Of a DNA stretch of 64,000 nucleotides, positions 1 through 13,600 are shown in pieces (position 1 is the stretch's first letter; each line of letters opens with the position of its first letter). The notes under the pieces were generated by a model. That model was not told the DNA's origin and did not search any database. It saw only the letters and a program-made list of their open reading frames with translations. A program made the translations under genes and the position numbers. The DNA is from Siphonodentalium dalli (taxonomy: Eukaryota > Mollusca > Scaphopoda > Gadilida > Siphonodentaliidae): assembly GCA_032622095.1 (NCBI GenBank), contig CP136064.1, positions 134,365,129-134,429,128 on the forward strand. Reading direction: 5' to 3'.

Positions 1-1611
1 TTGGCCAGAACATCATTTGGATTCTCATTTCTCCTCATTTTCTCTAAGTCAATTTCTCTGGAAATTAACTGTTTTGCAGCATAAGTCAGTGTCTTCCTCT
101 GCTTCAGCCCAGGAAAACTTGTCAACTCATCTAACTTTGGCTCAAGAATGTAGTTGTATTGACCATCAAGATTCTTCTCCTGTCGGTATGTCATGTTATA
201 AGCGATCATTATTTGAATAAGGTTCTTTAACTCTTCTTTTTCCCGATTACTGTACAGCTGTGTGTTAATGGGTCGAAGATTGGGCTGAATTATCTCAATA
301 AGTGGAGATAAAACCTCCATTGACAAAACTTCTATATTTATGTATTTTCTAACGATTGGAGACATTTCTAAAAACATTGAAGTCACTAGGTTCTGACTTT
401 TTGAAATTTTTGTTTTCATTTCATACTGTTTCTGAGGATACTGGACCTTCATTCCGACAGTTGATGCAAATAGCAAATGGAAGAGAACACTAATGTATGG
501 CACATATTTCATCAGAGAGTAGTCTTGCGAGAGTCCTGTGTATTTGTTTATAATATCTACAAATTGAAGCCATTCTGTCGCTGTTGTTAGTGAATGAAGA
601 TGAGGATCTTTACATTTAGCATCCAGGTAATTCTCGTATATACCTTGAGTCACTTTTTCATATTCACCTGCAGCATATGTCATTTGCAAAATATTGTGAA
701 ACCTCACATTCAGCGATGATTTATTTTTCACAAATTCTGAATTTTCATTTATGTCGAACAAACTGACAAATTTATTATGCATCTGACGAGGCATTTTGAA
801 TATATCATCCCATAAAGAGAAAAAACTCTTCTGGACATCTTTGTTCCCAATATTAAGTCCCTGTATTACCTTCGTTGTGAGCTCCTTTGACTGACTCTGA
901 ACAAACTGCAAGGTGTTAAGACATGTCCGAATGTCGTTTCCAGCCTTCGCACATAGTGCCAATAACGTATTGATGTCCGCCCGTATGCTTTCTCGTTTTA
1001 TGATCTCCTGGAGTCTGGATGCTAAGCGAGAAGGTTCAGTTGGTGGAAACGTCAGCACTAAAGCAGATGCCCGAAGCTGCCTCAATGAAGGTGTATAGAG
1101 TTCATTACATATACATATAATTGGTCGTCGCAGGGGCTCTTCTTTCTTTTTACCAGTCTTTGTCTCTCCGCATTTGATGATTGACAGCAGAATGTTAATT
1201 GCAGGTTGAGGAGCACCATCTATTTCATCAATCACAAGACAATTAGGGCGGGGATCCGCTTCAAGAACAGATTTCATCTGAGTTGTTGATTCAATTTTTG
1301 TTTTGAACACATCAGCAGTCCTATCGTCACTAGCATTCATTTCCACAGCATTGTACCCCGCATGATTAGCTATAATGCGTGCTAGTGTAGTTTTGCCCAA
1401 ACCTGGCGGACCACTCAGCATCACTACCTTATGCAGTGGTCGATTAAGCGAATCTAACTCCTCTTCCTCTTGTACATCTAATTGCTTCGACGCTTTCTTC
1501 TTCTTCTCTTTCTTCTTCTTCTCTTTCTTATGCAGCTTTATATCTTTTCCAAAGACGACATAATCCCACAGTCTTATCCAATGTAATAGGGAACGATTGA
1601 CCATCTCTTCA
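1..1611 (-). CDS. CHTF18: CHTF18 coding exon 4 (AAA+ ATPase and C-terminal collar), runs off the left edge
   Basis: Acceptor TTTTCAG precedes base 1611. The frame is open for all 1611 bases and encodes residues 264-800. Landmarks: LLHWIRLWDYVVFG (272-285), a Lys/Glu-rich low-complexity insert (about 289-315), Walker A GPPGLGKT (331-338), NASDDR (356-361), Walker B LVIDEID (389-395), sensor-1 Asn433 in IICICNEL, and the sensor-2 region GNDIRTCLNTLQ (488-499, Arg492). After that comes the Ctf18/RFC1-type helical collar, ending EIDLEKMRRNENPNDVLA. All catalytic motifs are intact, with no stop or frameshift, so the gene looks functional. In vertebrates this region is split among many exons. Confidence 0.97.
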
Positions 1612-4600
1612 CTGAAAACAGATGTAGTTGAATTACTTTATAAGAATATGATAACGGATGTTATTATAGTTGGTTATTTTGCTTTACAGCAAGGTTTTTA
1701 TTTAATTTTGGGAATATGGATTTTTTTCCAATGAACCAGACTGTAAAAACTGAAAAGACTTGGACTCCATTGAGCAGGGGTCTTCACCTTGAAATTTCTA
1801 ATTGCACACCACTGATCAATCGCCAACCCCCCCCCCCCCCACCCTAACCAGACAACTAGACCACAGTCCTATGTTCACAAATTGGCTGAAATTAGATAAA
1901 CCCTTTTTCAAAATGAGAGATGATGTGAATGTCTTCTGCACCTAAAAACTCTACATACACAATAAGAACTGATGCTCATACAAACTTTTCTCTAAATTGG
2001 GTCTAGATATTTTGAAATATATTGAACTGCATGGGAAGATTAATGGTTATCAGTGATTTAAATGCACATATTAACAAGCATGACTTGGATTTTATACCAT
2101 ATGATGGATGCGAACACTTGCACTCCTTTGTACCAGACAACTACATAGCTGATAGTGTTCACTTGCATCACAATACCGAATTCAAGCAAATCACTGAAAC
2201 ATACGGTAAAGAAGTCCTTGATATATGTGTTGGAACTAAATTAAGGATTTTAATTAAATGGCAGAACTTTAGGGGACTCTGCAGGGAAAATTACTTTTCG
2301 CGGCTACTCTGAAAGCTCAATTGTTGATTACTGTTTTATGCTCTGACAACATGTTGAAGGATATATTACACATAGAAATGGGAGAATACAATAAAGAAAT
2401 ATATATTATATGACCACTGTTCCTTAAAGGCATGGATGGTCTTCATTGTAGGTTATAATTTAGAAATAACATTTACCAAATTATGAACATTTCCTCAAGA
2501 ATATATTAAAGGTATAGTATAATGATAGTATGAATATGATATTATCCACAAAACACACTTTCTGTGAGAGAAAATGCAGTTTGATTGTTGTTATGTTTTA
2601 CGCGAAAAGCACCTTGGTTTCTTTATCAGTAGAGTCACAAAGTTATCTGTAGGTTTCCGGAAATTGTTGGCCAGTGTCGTGAATCTTCCACATAAATATG
2701 ACAACCATGTGTTCGGACAAAAACATTCATTGTTCGCTGTATACGAATTATACTTCACATGTCAGATTTATCATAGGCAATCAAAGATTTATCAAAGGCA
2801 ATCACCACGTAGCAATGAAAATGTATAATAAACATGCAGAAACAAGAAAGAAATGATACAATGAACACCCTCTGTGCTATTGAGATGACGTACTATTGCA
2901 TAATCTCTTTATTTAGATGTGCATGAATGCATAAATTCCTTATTTGGTGTGTGATGCAAATACGAATTGGATTAGTAAAATTAAATCTCTTTGAAAAAAA
3001 GCAATACTAATTAGGTGCGGCTCATGTCTTCTGTCTGATCATTCCCCAATCATGAGGTAGTAGAGTACATATTAACTGCCAATGGGTAGTATGCATCGAT
3101 TAAAGTGAGACTTGTTGTAATGACATAATTAATTTGATCTCCGCCTAGTTTTTATCATTATGTGATTGCCCGACCCCATCGTAAAACATATCAGAAAGTA
3201 ACTAATATAACTAGAGATGGGCTTGTCCCAGATGGGACTATTATTAAGTAATACCCCCCGTATTCAAAATGTTATTTGAGTGAAGTAGCCATTACCATAT
3301 ATTGGGCACTGAAATTATGTCAACAGGTATCCTAACCCTAAACCCCCTAACCCTAATCATAACTCCACAAAAATAAGTCGGACAGACATCATAATCGCAG
3401 GTGCACAGGTTCCCATGGTACTAAATATATGTGCCAAGTTAAAAAAAAATTGACCTAAAAATGTAGGAATAAAAGCTCGGACAAAATTATACATGTTGTT
3501 GAAAAAGGGGGGATAACTCCTCCAAAAACAACCTGACAGACGTCATAATCGCAGGTGCACAGGTTCCCATGGTGGTTGATGTCTGTGCCAAGTTTCTCGG
3601 AAATTGATAAAAAAAACGACCGAGAAAAGCTCCGGACAAATTTGTGTCGAAAAAGGGAGAGAACTCCACCAAAAAATGTCGGACAGATGTCATAATCGCA
3701 GGTGCACAGGTTCCCATGGTACTAAATATCTGTGACAAGTTTTTAAAAAATTGACCTAAAAATGTAGGAATAAAAGCTCGGACAAAATTATACATGTTGT
3801 GAAAACTCCTCCAAAAACAGCCTGACAGACTTCATAATCACAGGTGCACAGGTTCCCATGGTGGTTGATGTCTGTGCCAAGTTTCTCGGAAATTGATAAG
3901 AAAACGACTGAGAAAAGCTCCGGACAAATTTGTGTCCACGGACAGACAGACGGCTGTGACGGACAGACGGACAAGCTGATACCAGAATACCCCCCTCACA
4001 ACTCGTTGTGGGGGGGGGGTATAATTATATTTTAATATATATATCGTTATTTCTTCCAGCTAGGAGAGTATGGTTTACAAAATACATGTTTATTTACAGA
4101 ATTTAGCAAATCGAATGAATCGTGTGACACAGATATACTTGCAGGTTGGGAGAATTTACTTAATAAAGCTATAAATCGTTGGACACAAATCCAACGATTT
4201 TGGCTTTTATAAAACTCGTAAAATGTAATTTGTGTGGATTCTGTCACGCGAATGGTAGAAAACGTGTTATTTACACACAATGTGTTTGTACCGATGAATG
4301 TATCGTGATTTGACTAATTTTCCTGGTCATATAGGCCCTATATATATAGCCTATAACCACAGAAAATAGCTGAGTCGCGAAATCTGATAGAATTCCCGCA
4401 ATCGAACTTTCACTTTCAATAGTATTCTCTGAATCTGCAGAAATCAAAGAATTGTACTTTCACTTTCAATAGGATTCTCTGAATTTGATAGAATTTTCGC
4501 TTTCACTTTTCATTTTTACCGCGTAAAGCAACCTTAGTTGACATATGTCAGATACACTTGCTGAGTCCATGACAAATAGTTAATGTAGCAGTATAATTAT

Positions 4601-7600
4601 CAATTGCTTTATCGATATTACCATGTGCGTTTTGTTTCTATTCTCATCTGCAGCGCCTTCACCTTGTTATGAATTGATACTTTACATTGTAGATGGGAGC
4701 TATTTCTCATGAGATCAAACGTTTTGATTACATATTGGATTGAACAAATAACAGGGTTTGTTTACGATATAGTTCTGACGGAAATTATCTAATATTTCTT
4801 GTTATAAAGCGCTTAATGGCGAAGTTATGAAATAATTAATCGCATGCACAGCATAAATAGGTCGTGCGCATAGAGCTCTGAGGAAAGGACAAAAAAAAAA
4901 GGTCTGAAATTCACCTGGAAATGCCTTAAATTACCATTGAAACCTCCGTCAAAATATTTCGAAAAATCGCATATTCTCGACGATGGAAAAAGCCCAATTT
5001 TCCACTTCCAGCAGTCATTTTGGTGTCCATCTTGGACGGGAGTTCCAATTTTGGCATAAAAAGGTGGTGTTATGACTTTACGTCAGAAAAATGTACACAT
5101 GTGTATATATATATGACACGTTTTTCTCACTGTAATTGCATCAAACTGACTTATCGGAAAATGGCAGCCATCTTGGACACCATCTTGAGTTACAAATGAG
5201 AGGTCGATCATGAGAGGCCGATCACTATTGGCAAATGTTTAACCCATCCCTTGGCAATAGTAAATTACTATGATCAGAATAATAATATATAGTGTTGATG
5301 TTAATTATAGTTGAATTATAGAGTATACTGTTATATACTATTATAAAGAAATGTACATAATAAAACAAACAAGAGGTGTGCACTCACGTGCTAGCATACC
5401 CCCACCCAGTCTGATTAAAACCATACTCAGACTCGAAAAGTACTGAGTCTGGTGACAATGGATAGAGATTCCATTACTCCCAGCAGGAATTACGTATTTG
5501 CCAGCCAATCACAAATATCCTCATGAACTCGAAGACCAATCAGGCGACAGTCGCATGGAATTCCCAAGACAAGGGGAATCCCTTCAGCCGGCGGAGATTC
5601 CAGTAAACACAGCCCAATAGTTATAAATAGCACAATATTTTTTCCACCGCATATATGGCTAAATGTTTACAAATTAGTTTTACGACAGCAAATTTAACAC
5701 TGAAAAGCATATATAAAGAGTGCAGAATTGACCAATATTACTTAATATGTCAGATATAATTGAATCGTTTCAACAAATTCAACATTTAGTACCGAATAAT
5801 TTAGAAGTCGCGATGTCATAAATTTATTAAATTTCCCGCATTATGATAACATCAAAATTAAACGAAGAAAATATATCTTGTGTCGATTTATAAACGCAAT
5901 TAGTTTAATTTGTTAACAGTGATTAATCTCTGTTAAAATAATGTCACAAGGCGCAGAAGATATTCTGAGAGAATGCGTAGCATAAAAACGAAACCGAAAC
6001 TGCATTATGTCAATCAAAGTTATTTTTAACGAGAGGCCGATCACGATCGGCAGATGTTAACCCATCCCTTGGCGATAAAAATTTAATATGATCGGATAAA
6101 TGAGTTTTGGTGTTGAATTATAGAGTATACTGTTATGTACTATTATAGACAAATGTACATAACACAAATTATTGGAATTTATGGGTCACTGGCATTTATA
6201 TAAGAGAATGCACTGGTACAGGATCTGTAATGCTAAACCGCCACAGCCAGCAAATGTGTAGGTGTGACCTGGACATGGAATACTTGGGTTAAGTCCAATT
6301 TAAGTTTACAATAATAATGTGTCCTAGTATACAGATAAGCAACCTCACCACTGACCCATTAATATCAATTATATAGCAGAGCTGTCAAAATATCACAGGA
6401 ATTGTTTATGTTGAACACTGACCTCTGTATTAAACCAATAACAATTATAATGATATCAGACCATCTGAAGATATAACTCTGCAGCACAGATGTCCAAGTC
6501 TAATGTTAATATCATGTGATGTTTATTGTTGAATCTTTATTTTAAATTAGATGCCATAGCCTTATGTATCAGATTATTTGCACATTGGCATAAGAGACAT
6601 CAGAAAATAATATAGCCTTATCAATAGCTAAGTTGTCCAAAGGCAATTGGTGAATTGGATTTAATGTTGCTCCAAACAGATTTACCAGATTTTGGACCGA
6701 TTTAATCAAATTTGGTGTGGTGATTCGGGGTACCCTTGGCAGAGTTATAATGGTGTTAGTTTTTCAATTTTTTTTAACTTATTTAAAAAAATTAAAGGGA
6801 CACATTGGAAATCTTTTTATCATAATCATCAATATCTAAATGAAAACAAATGACAATGTCAATGACATTTTTTTAATTATTATTATAAAAGTTAAAAAAA
6901 AAAAAAAAAATTTAAATCGATTTTTTTTTCTTCAATTTTTTCTCGAAAAAGGGTCATAACTCCTTTAAAATTAATTGGATCACACCCATATTAGAACTCG
7001 ATCTGTATTTTGGGCTGTGAAAAAAATGTTTGAGTTATGGCAGAATGCGCGAATTCTAAGTTGAAAAAGGGCCATAACTCTGTAACAAAATCTCGGATCA
7101 AACCCAAATTCGAACTCGATCTGTATTTTGGGCTGAGAAACCCACATACAAAATTTGGTTTCGATCGGATAAAAAATGTTTGAGTTATCGCATTACTCGT
7201 AAAGTGTCTACGGACAGACAGACAGACAGACGGACGAACGACGAGTGGTCAATCCGGGCAACGACACTATGTTTACCATACTATGGTATGGTTAAACATA
7301 AAAAAAGAAAGTCGGACCGCACGCAATTAGCATCATGAGGAGAGGCGGTCCTGAGGAGATTTCATACACAAAATTATTTAAATTGGTTCATAGTTGTTCG
7401 AGTTATGAGGTCGGATGGACGGACACACAGAGGGAGAAAGTGTGACAAACAGATGCGAGAAAGTGTGACGGACAGACGCGAGAATGTGTGACGGACAGAC
7501 GCGAAAAAGTGTGACGGACAGACGCAGTCAATCCAGTATACCCCCCATTTTCTTCGAAAGTGGGGGTATAATTATTAGAATTTATGGGTCAAATAGGGAG

Positions 7601-10600
7601 ACTCATATAAGAGAATGCACTGGCACAGGATCTTAATGCTGCACCAGCACAGCTCCAGTTACGAAAGGGTTAAACCATGTCATTGGATACCATGTTTCCC
7701 AAAGGAAGCAACAAAATTTAAGTAAGGTTTGATCAGCATGGCACCACTGATAATTATTCCTGGTTGTTATCAACAAGAATGATAAACCTCATTACATAGA
7801 CGAAAATGTTCAAGAGCCTTCCTAAAGAGCATAGTTATGATGGTATTGGTTTTTTCAAATTTTGTTAACTTTTAAAAAGGGAATTTTTTTTTTTAATTAA
7901 TAAATATTAAAATATATATATTTTATTTAATTTATATATATATATATTTATTTATGTTCTTCGGAATCTCAATGACTATATATAGGGACACGAGGGGAAC
8001 TCGGAGGATGAGCTTGTTCATTGACAACAAACACTGTAGTTCAGATTCAGTTGGGCTGTTTATTATTATAAACATAAACAACCAATAATAACTTAAACAA
8101 AATATAATATTGTCAAGAAGGTGGAGGCCAATAACCGCCAAAAAGGCAACAAAGTTACTGGCAGTATTCATCTGCTACAGTAATAAGATGCCTTGCCCCA
8201 CCCGAAGCGGACGAGTGCCCATTGAAGGGGATATCCAAAGCATGATATTGATATACCCACCATGGCTATGCTAGCAGCAAAAGACGTATCAACTAAAGAA
8301 GAAAGTTGTGAATGATTGAACAAAATTGTAATTTTTAGTGGGTTCTGCGAATTGACAGAACAGTAGATTCAGAGTGTAAACAGGTGATGTGTGTTAACCA
8401 GTAATACTGTAAATGACATTGCTAATTGATATTAACTTAAAATCATATTTAAAATTGCATATATAACTTGTCTGGGCTAAATACTGGTCAGCCCCAGTGT
8501 ATATGAGTTGTCTGGTCTGAAAACTGGTTAGCTACTATTTCAATCAATAGGACAAATCTAATTATTTACATAACAGACAGGTCTGAATATTGTTCAGCCC
8601 CAGCATAGTCTTAACTATGTTCTGGTGTGAAATTTGTGAGGATGAAATTATTATTATTCAGCACCAGCGATAATATAAACTACTAGCAGGGTTACCCGGC
8701 GTTGCCCAGGTTAATGTATGCTGTGGATATTTGTTGGGAATAGAGAATGCTCTTGCTTAAAGTGTTATACGTTTTCTCATAAATTGTATATTCAAATAGC
8801 ATCACAAAACATGATTATTACAGTCATGGAATATAAATAGTGGCTCACCTTGTCAATTGTCATTCTGTTTATCGCGATTAATCCGTTCCACCAATTATGA
8901 AGTATTTATTTATTTACAACTGCGTATAATGCATTAGACGTTATAATATGATACATGAACATAATAAACACATTAGTTCGATAAAAGATGATAATTGCGT
9001 TTTACATATTGAGATGTATCAATCAATCTAGTGGGTTGGACTAAGATCTCGAGGACACCTGCCTATCATATCTCCATGAAACGAAATGTTGTTGCGCATA
9101 TATATCAGCTACATGTGCCGGGCACAGAGCGAGATTTTGAGTTGTTTATGTCAGTCGATGAATCTGTTCTAAAACCCTTGTCAGATGTCAGTATTGGTAG
9201 GATCCTGAAAAGTCCTGTGCTACTAACTGCATTTTCTTGTATATCAGAAGAAACTAGCTATATTTGACTGCACACTGTGACCACTATTTTTGAACAGGCC
9301 TTCCATATCTCTTGACAAATTGTAACTTTTTGTGGAAACTGTATTGAATGGAACAGACTAAATTTTGTTATTATATATATGCAATCCTCTGACGGTTCGA
9401 TGTCTCTCAGTTTGCACAAATATATGTATCTCTTCAATAGAATGATAAATATACGTTTAATGCTTCTTCTAGTTATCTCGTTTTGCTAGCTCATTGTGTG
9501 AATGCTTTGATTTCCATTCCCATATAAATATGACTGTTAAGAAGATATAATTGTTCAAGTGACTTATGTGGGTCACCATATGTCGGGATTGTGAAATGTG
9601 AATGCCCAACTACTTAAAATGATATGGATATGGCCTGGTGACTGTATATAACTTATATGTGGATATTGGCGAATAGCAATCTTATCAATGATAGTGCATA
9701 TCCGCTCGCCATCCGTGACGCAAACGACACCAAATGTGATTTAATTCATGGTATATCATTAGAGAAAAACGAGTACGAATTTGGGGGAATTTGGTTTATT
9801 AAATCAATTGTTGATGCAACGCTGACTCGAACAACGCCATACACTCTTAAAAATATAGGTACTTCAGAGTACCTATGTAGGTACTAAGCTTTGTCCCACG
9901 GGGAGTACCAACTTTTTGGTACTCTGGAGTACCAAATTGTTGGTACTCTGGATTACCTAATAATTATTTAAGTTCTGCCCGGGCATTGTGGATATAATAC
10001 CCACCCCGCATTTATGTCACCGAAGCCATGACGCTCACGATATGAGGTGCCAAGAAATAGATGCTTTCATGATATGCCCTATATATTATCTGAAGTACCA
10101 AAATATCAAGACAGGTACTACGCATAGATCCAGCAATTTGATACTCCAGAGAACAAAACAGCCCTGATACCGGCAAATTTAACAATGTGACATGTTAGAT
10201 TCCAAATTATGCTGCCGCATTTAAACATCCAATTAAGTACAAAACCACAAAGACTCCCTTGCATAGTGCTAAATGAAATTATCCGACAGATCTACGACCG
10301 CGAGTCGACGGGCGGCCATTTTTCACTTTAATTTAATCGTTTGCACACGGCACTCGATATTGACACACCCACGGTCTCACCCAATCAGCATGGAGCCAAC
10401 GATTGGCCCTCTGTGGAGTACCAACTCATGTGGTTCGATAACGCTGAACAGGCTCTAAAGACTTGTAGTACCAAACTGTCTGGTACTATCGCGGCTTTTG
10501 GTTCCATGGAGTACCTAAATCAATTGCTTTATTTGAGAGTGTATATTGCGAAGATGATTATGTATTCGTTTGGTGGAAATCAGCGACAAATCTATTTCAC

Positions 10601-13600
10601 CATATTTTTTTTTATTTCCCCTCCCACCAACAGCGTCATTTTAGAAAATTTTAACCCGCACCATTATCTTTCTTGTAAAAAGTTGCCCATCTTAGAACGC
10701 ATTGGTGCCATCTCGATTGTACCGCGTGAAGTTATATATAGAACGCACACAGACAGACAAAAAGACAGACAGACAGCACGATGTTATTTCTTGTATCATT
10801 TGAGAAGAACGTGTCTGAATTTGATGGTAATTGGTACTAAAAATATTTTGTATCAGTTTTGGTGACCCTACCGTCCCTATTTCGGACTCAAGCTGCACAC
10901 ACTAAGACTCATTAGAGATTAGAGAAGCATATATATGAAATTGTTGAAAATTGGCGAGTATACAAATTCGTATCAAATTTAAGGTCCCCATATCTCTCAC
11001 CCATAGGGCACCAATTTGGTGTATCTAAACCACACGATAAGATTCCTCGTATCACGGAGAAGAATATGTATCAATCTGGTGGAAATCGGCACTAAACATA
11101 TAGATATATTTTGTTGTGTCCCTCTCATCTCTATACACCACTGACTCGAATGGCCCCACTTGTGACATCCTTAAACCACACGATTACACTCCTGATATCA
11201 TGGAGATGATTGTTTATAAATTTGGTGATAATCGGCGACTAAACAATTTTTTTTATCAAATTTGGTGCCAATCCCTCCCCTCTCCATCTCTCACCGACTT
11301 TTGCCATATTTAAACCACGCCATTAGATTCCCATATTATGGGGATGATTATATATAAGTTTGGTGGCAATCGGCGACAATTTTTGTTCTGCCCCTCCCCC
11401 TTTTCTGCCCCTGACAACAACGGCGTCACTTTAGAAAATTCTAACCTCGACCATTATCTTTCTCGTAAAAAGCTACTCCTAGTAGACCCCTTTGGCATCA
11501 TCTAGATGGTCCCCTGTGAATTTCTATAGAAGACAGACAGACAGACAGACAGACAGTCGCAAATATAGATATAGATGTTCTATTATAATTCTTAATACAT
11601 AAAATTGTCTGGTCTGAATTATTTCCAGCCCCAGTGATAATATAAACTATGTACCAGTATAATTCTGCATACATGTACATAACATTGTCTGGTCTGAATG
11701 CTTTTCAGCCCCAGCAATAATATAAACTTCAGCCCCAGCAATAATATAAACTATGTTCAGTATAATTCTACATCCATAAAACGGCCTGGTCTGAATGCTT
11801 TTCAGCCCCAGGTTGGCGAGTTTTCTGGTACGAACTCTTTTCAGCTACTGTCGTAATCAATAAGACAAATGTAATTATTTACATAACAAACAGGTCTTTA
11901 CAGCCTCAGCATAGTAGGAAATTTGTGAATTTATAATTGTCTGGTCTGAATGCTTTTCAGCCCCAGCGCTAATATAAACTATGTTGTATATAGTATAACT
12001 CTACATAAATATAATGGCCTGGTCTGAATGCTTTTCAACCCTAGGTATATGAGTTTTCTGGTAAAAACTCTTTTCAGCTACTGTCGTATTCAATAAGTAA
12101 AATGTAATTATTTACACAACAGGCTAGTCTGAATGCTTTTCAGCCCCAGCATAGTGTGAAATTGTGAATATAAAATTGTCTGGTCTGAATGCTTTTCAGT
12201 CCCAGCAATAATATAAACTATGCTCGAGAATGCAGTGGTGTGTATTGAAGTGTCTGGTCTGAATGCTTTTCAGCCCCAGGTATGAGTTGTCTGATGTAAA
12301 TTCTTTTCACAATTGTGTAGTCAATAACACAAATGTAATTATTTACATAAAACTGGTCTGGATACGTTTCAGCCCCAGCAATGATATAAACTATGTTCTA
12401 GATAGTATAACTTTGCATAATACTTTTCAGCCTCAGTGTATGTGACAGTCTGGTCTCAATAATTTTCAACCACCATCCACTCTTGTAATCGGAAAAATGC
12501 AATCATTTACTACACTGACTGGTCGGAATATGAACTACCCGTATGTTCTAACTTCTGTTCAGCTATGCTGTTATAGTCTTTAAGACAATTGTAAATATAT
12601 ATTGTCATAGCACACTGGTCTGAAATCTGACTAATATAAGTAAGCGAATGAAGCTATACTTTTATAATCAATTTGCTATATGTCGTACACGTAATGCAAC
12701 GATGAGAGTATAAAGTGAGCGGTTAACATTTGGATTTATATGGTAAGCTGAATATCTATCGAGGACTAGAGAGGCGTCATACCTATCGGGACCACACGTA
12801 CAATATCATTAGTGGAGTGGTCAGTTATTAAAGCCTCTAGTTTTACTATGGTAAAGTTTGTATATGTCTCGGTATATGAATATACAAGCCGCACATCCAC
12901 AAATCAAAACACACTGATAGTCATTCTACAAATGCAGTGGTTTTTAATGGTACGAGAGATACAGTAACAATGTATAGATCTACATGTTTATATATTACCC
13001 AGACTACAAGCCAAGTCTGTGGACTCATTGTATAGCGTGATAAGCTCACAGTGAAAGAATATAAAGGTTTTACTTCCATTCCGTTGGGAAAAGCCGAACC
13101 AGGCGGAACAAAGGTCGAGTTTAAATTGAAACAACATTATGGAAGAGGATCTCTGCATACATGGCAAGAGATGACACATAGTAACATGGCCCTTAAAAAG
13201 GCCTGCACGTAGGGATAAAAATTCCCCAAAGTTGAGACTAATATGGCCATGAAAGGCCTGCACGTGGGGATAAACATTCCCCAGGGGATAAACATTCCCC
13301 TAAGTTGAGAGGCGCTAGCTGGCTAGCTCATAAATAAGGCCCAAAATCACCTACAGTTTTGAGAAACAAAATATATCATTGTATTTCCATTTTTTATTTT
13401 TTCCGAGAATCACATTGAGAATAAAGATTATGATTTAAGCCATGGAAACTGTAAATGGCTATACTGATTGTTACGTTCGTTGAAACGTCTGTAGGGTGTA
13501 ATGGATTCAGAAAGTCGCATAATTGCTATTGCCAATGTGTCAACCCAGATTGGAAGGCAATAGAAGAATAGCCATCTCAAAATGAGAGGCGCGATAAGAT

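Larger units (their letters stand above)
5212..7660. repeat. Composite block of diverged direct repeats and element ends
   Basis: The block GAGAGGCCGATCAC plus about 150 bp (including TTAACCCATCCCTTGGC and TAGAGTATACTGTTAT) occurs at about 5208-5370 and again at 6033-6170. The block GAATTTATGGGTC plus about 70 bp (ATATAAGAGAATGCACTGG) occurs at about 6177 and 7579. A left end with ATACCCCCAC (5397) and a right end with GTGGGGGTATAATTAT (about 7560-7575) suggest nested non-autonomous elements. No protein-coding signal. Confidence 0.5.
8411..12620. repeat. Tandem array (CAGCCCCAG family), split by a 2.9 kb insertion
   Basis: The unit core TGGTCTGAATGCTTTTCAGC followed by CCCAGCAATAATATAAACTATG recurs at irregular 60-150 bp steps. 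The left part is 8411-8681 (three diverged units), the right part 11575-12620 (at least eight). A secondary module, AATGTAATTATTTACATAA, also recurs. The left part stops at ATAATATAAACTA and the right part resumes at ATGTTCTA, the next bases of the same unit. Confidence 0.7.

Noticed and set aside
3330-3357. Telomere or chromosome end
   Set aside because: Only about four imperfect CCCTAA copies within a mobile element, flanked by ordinary sequence.
9031-9267. 78-codon frame as a host gene
   Set aside because: It lies within the 2.9 kb insertion, has no recognised domain and no supporting splice or homology signal.
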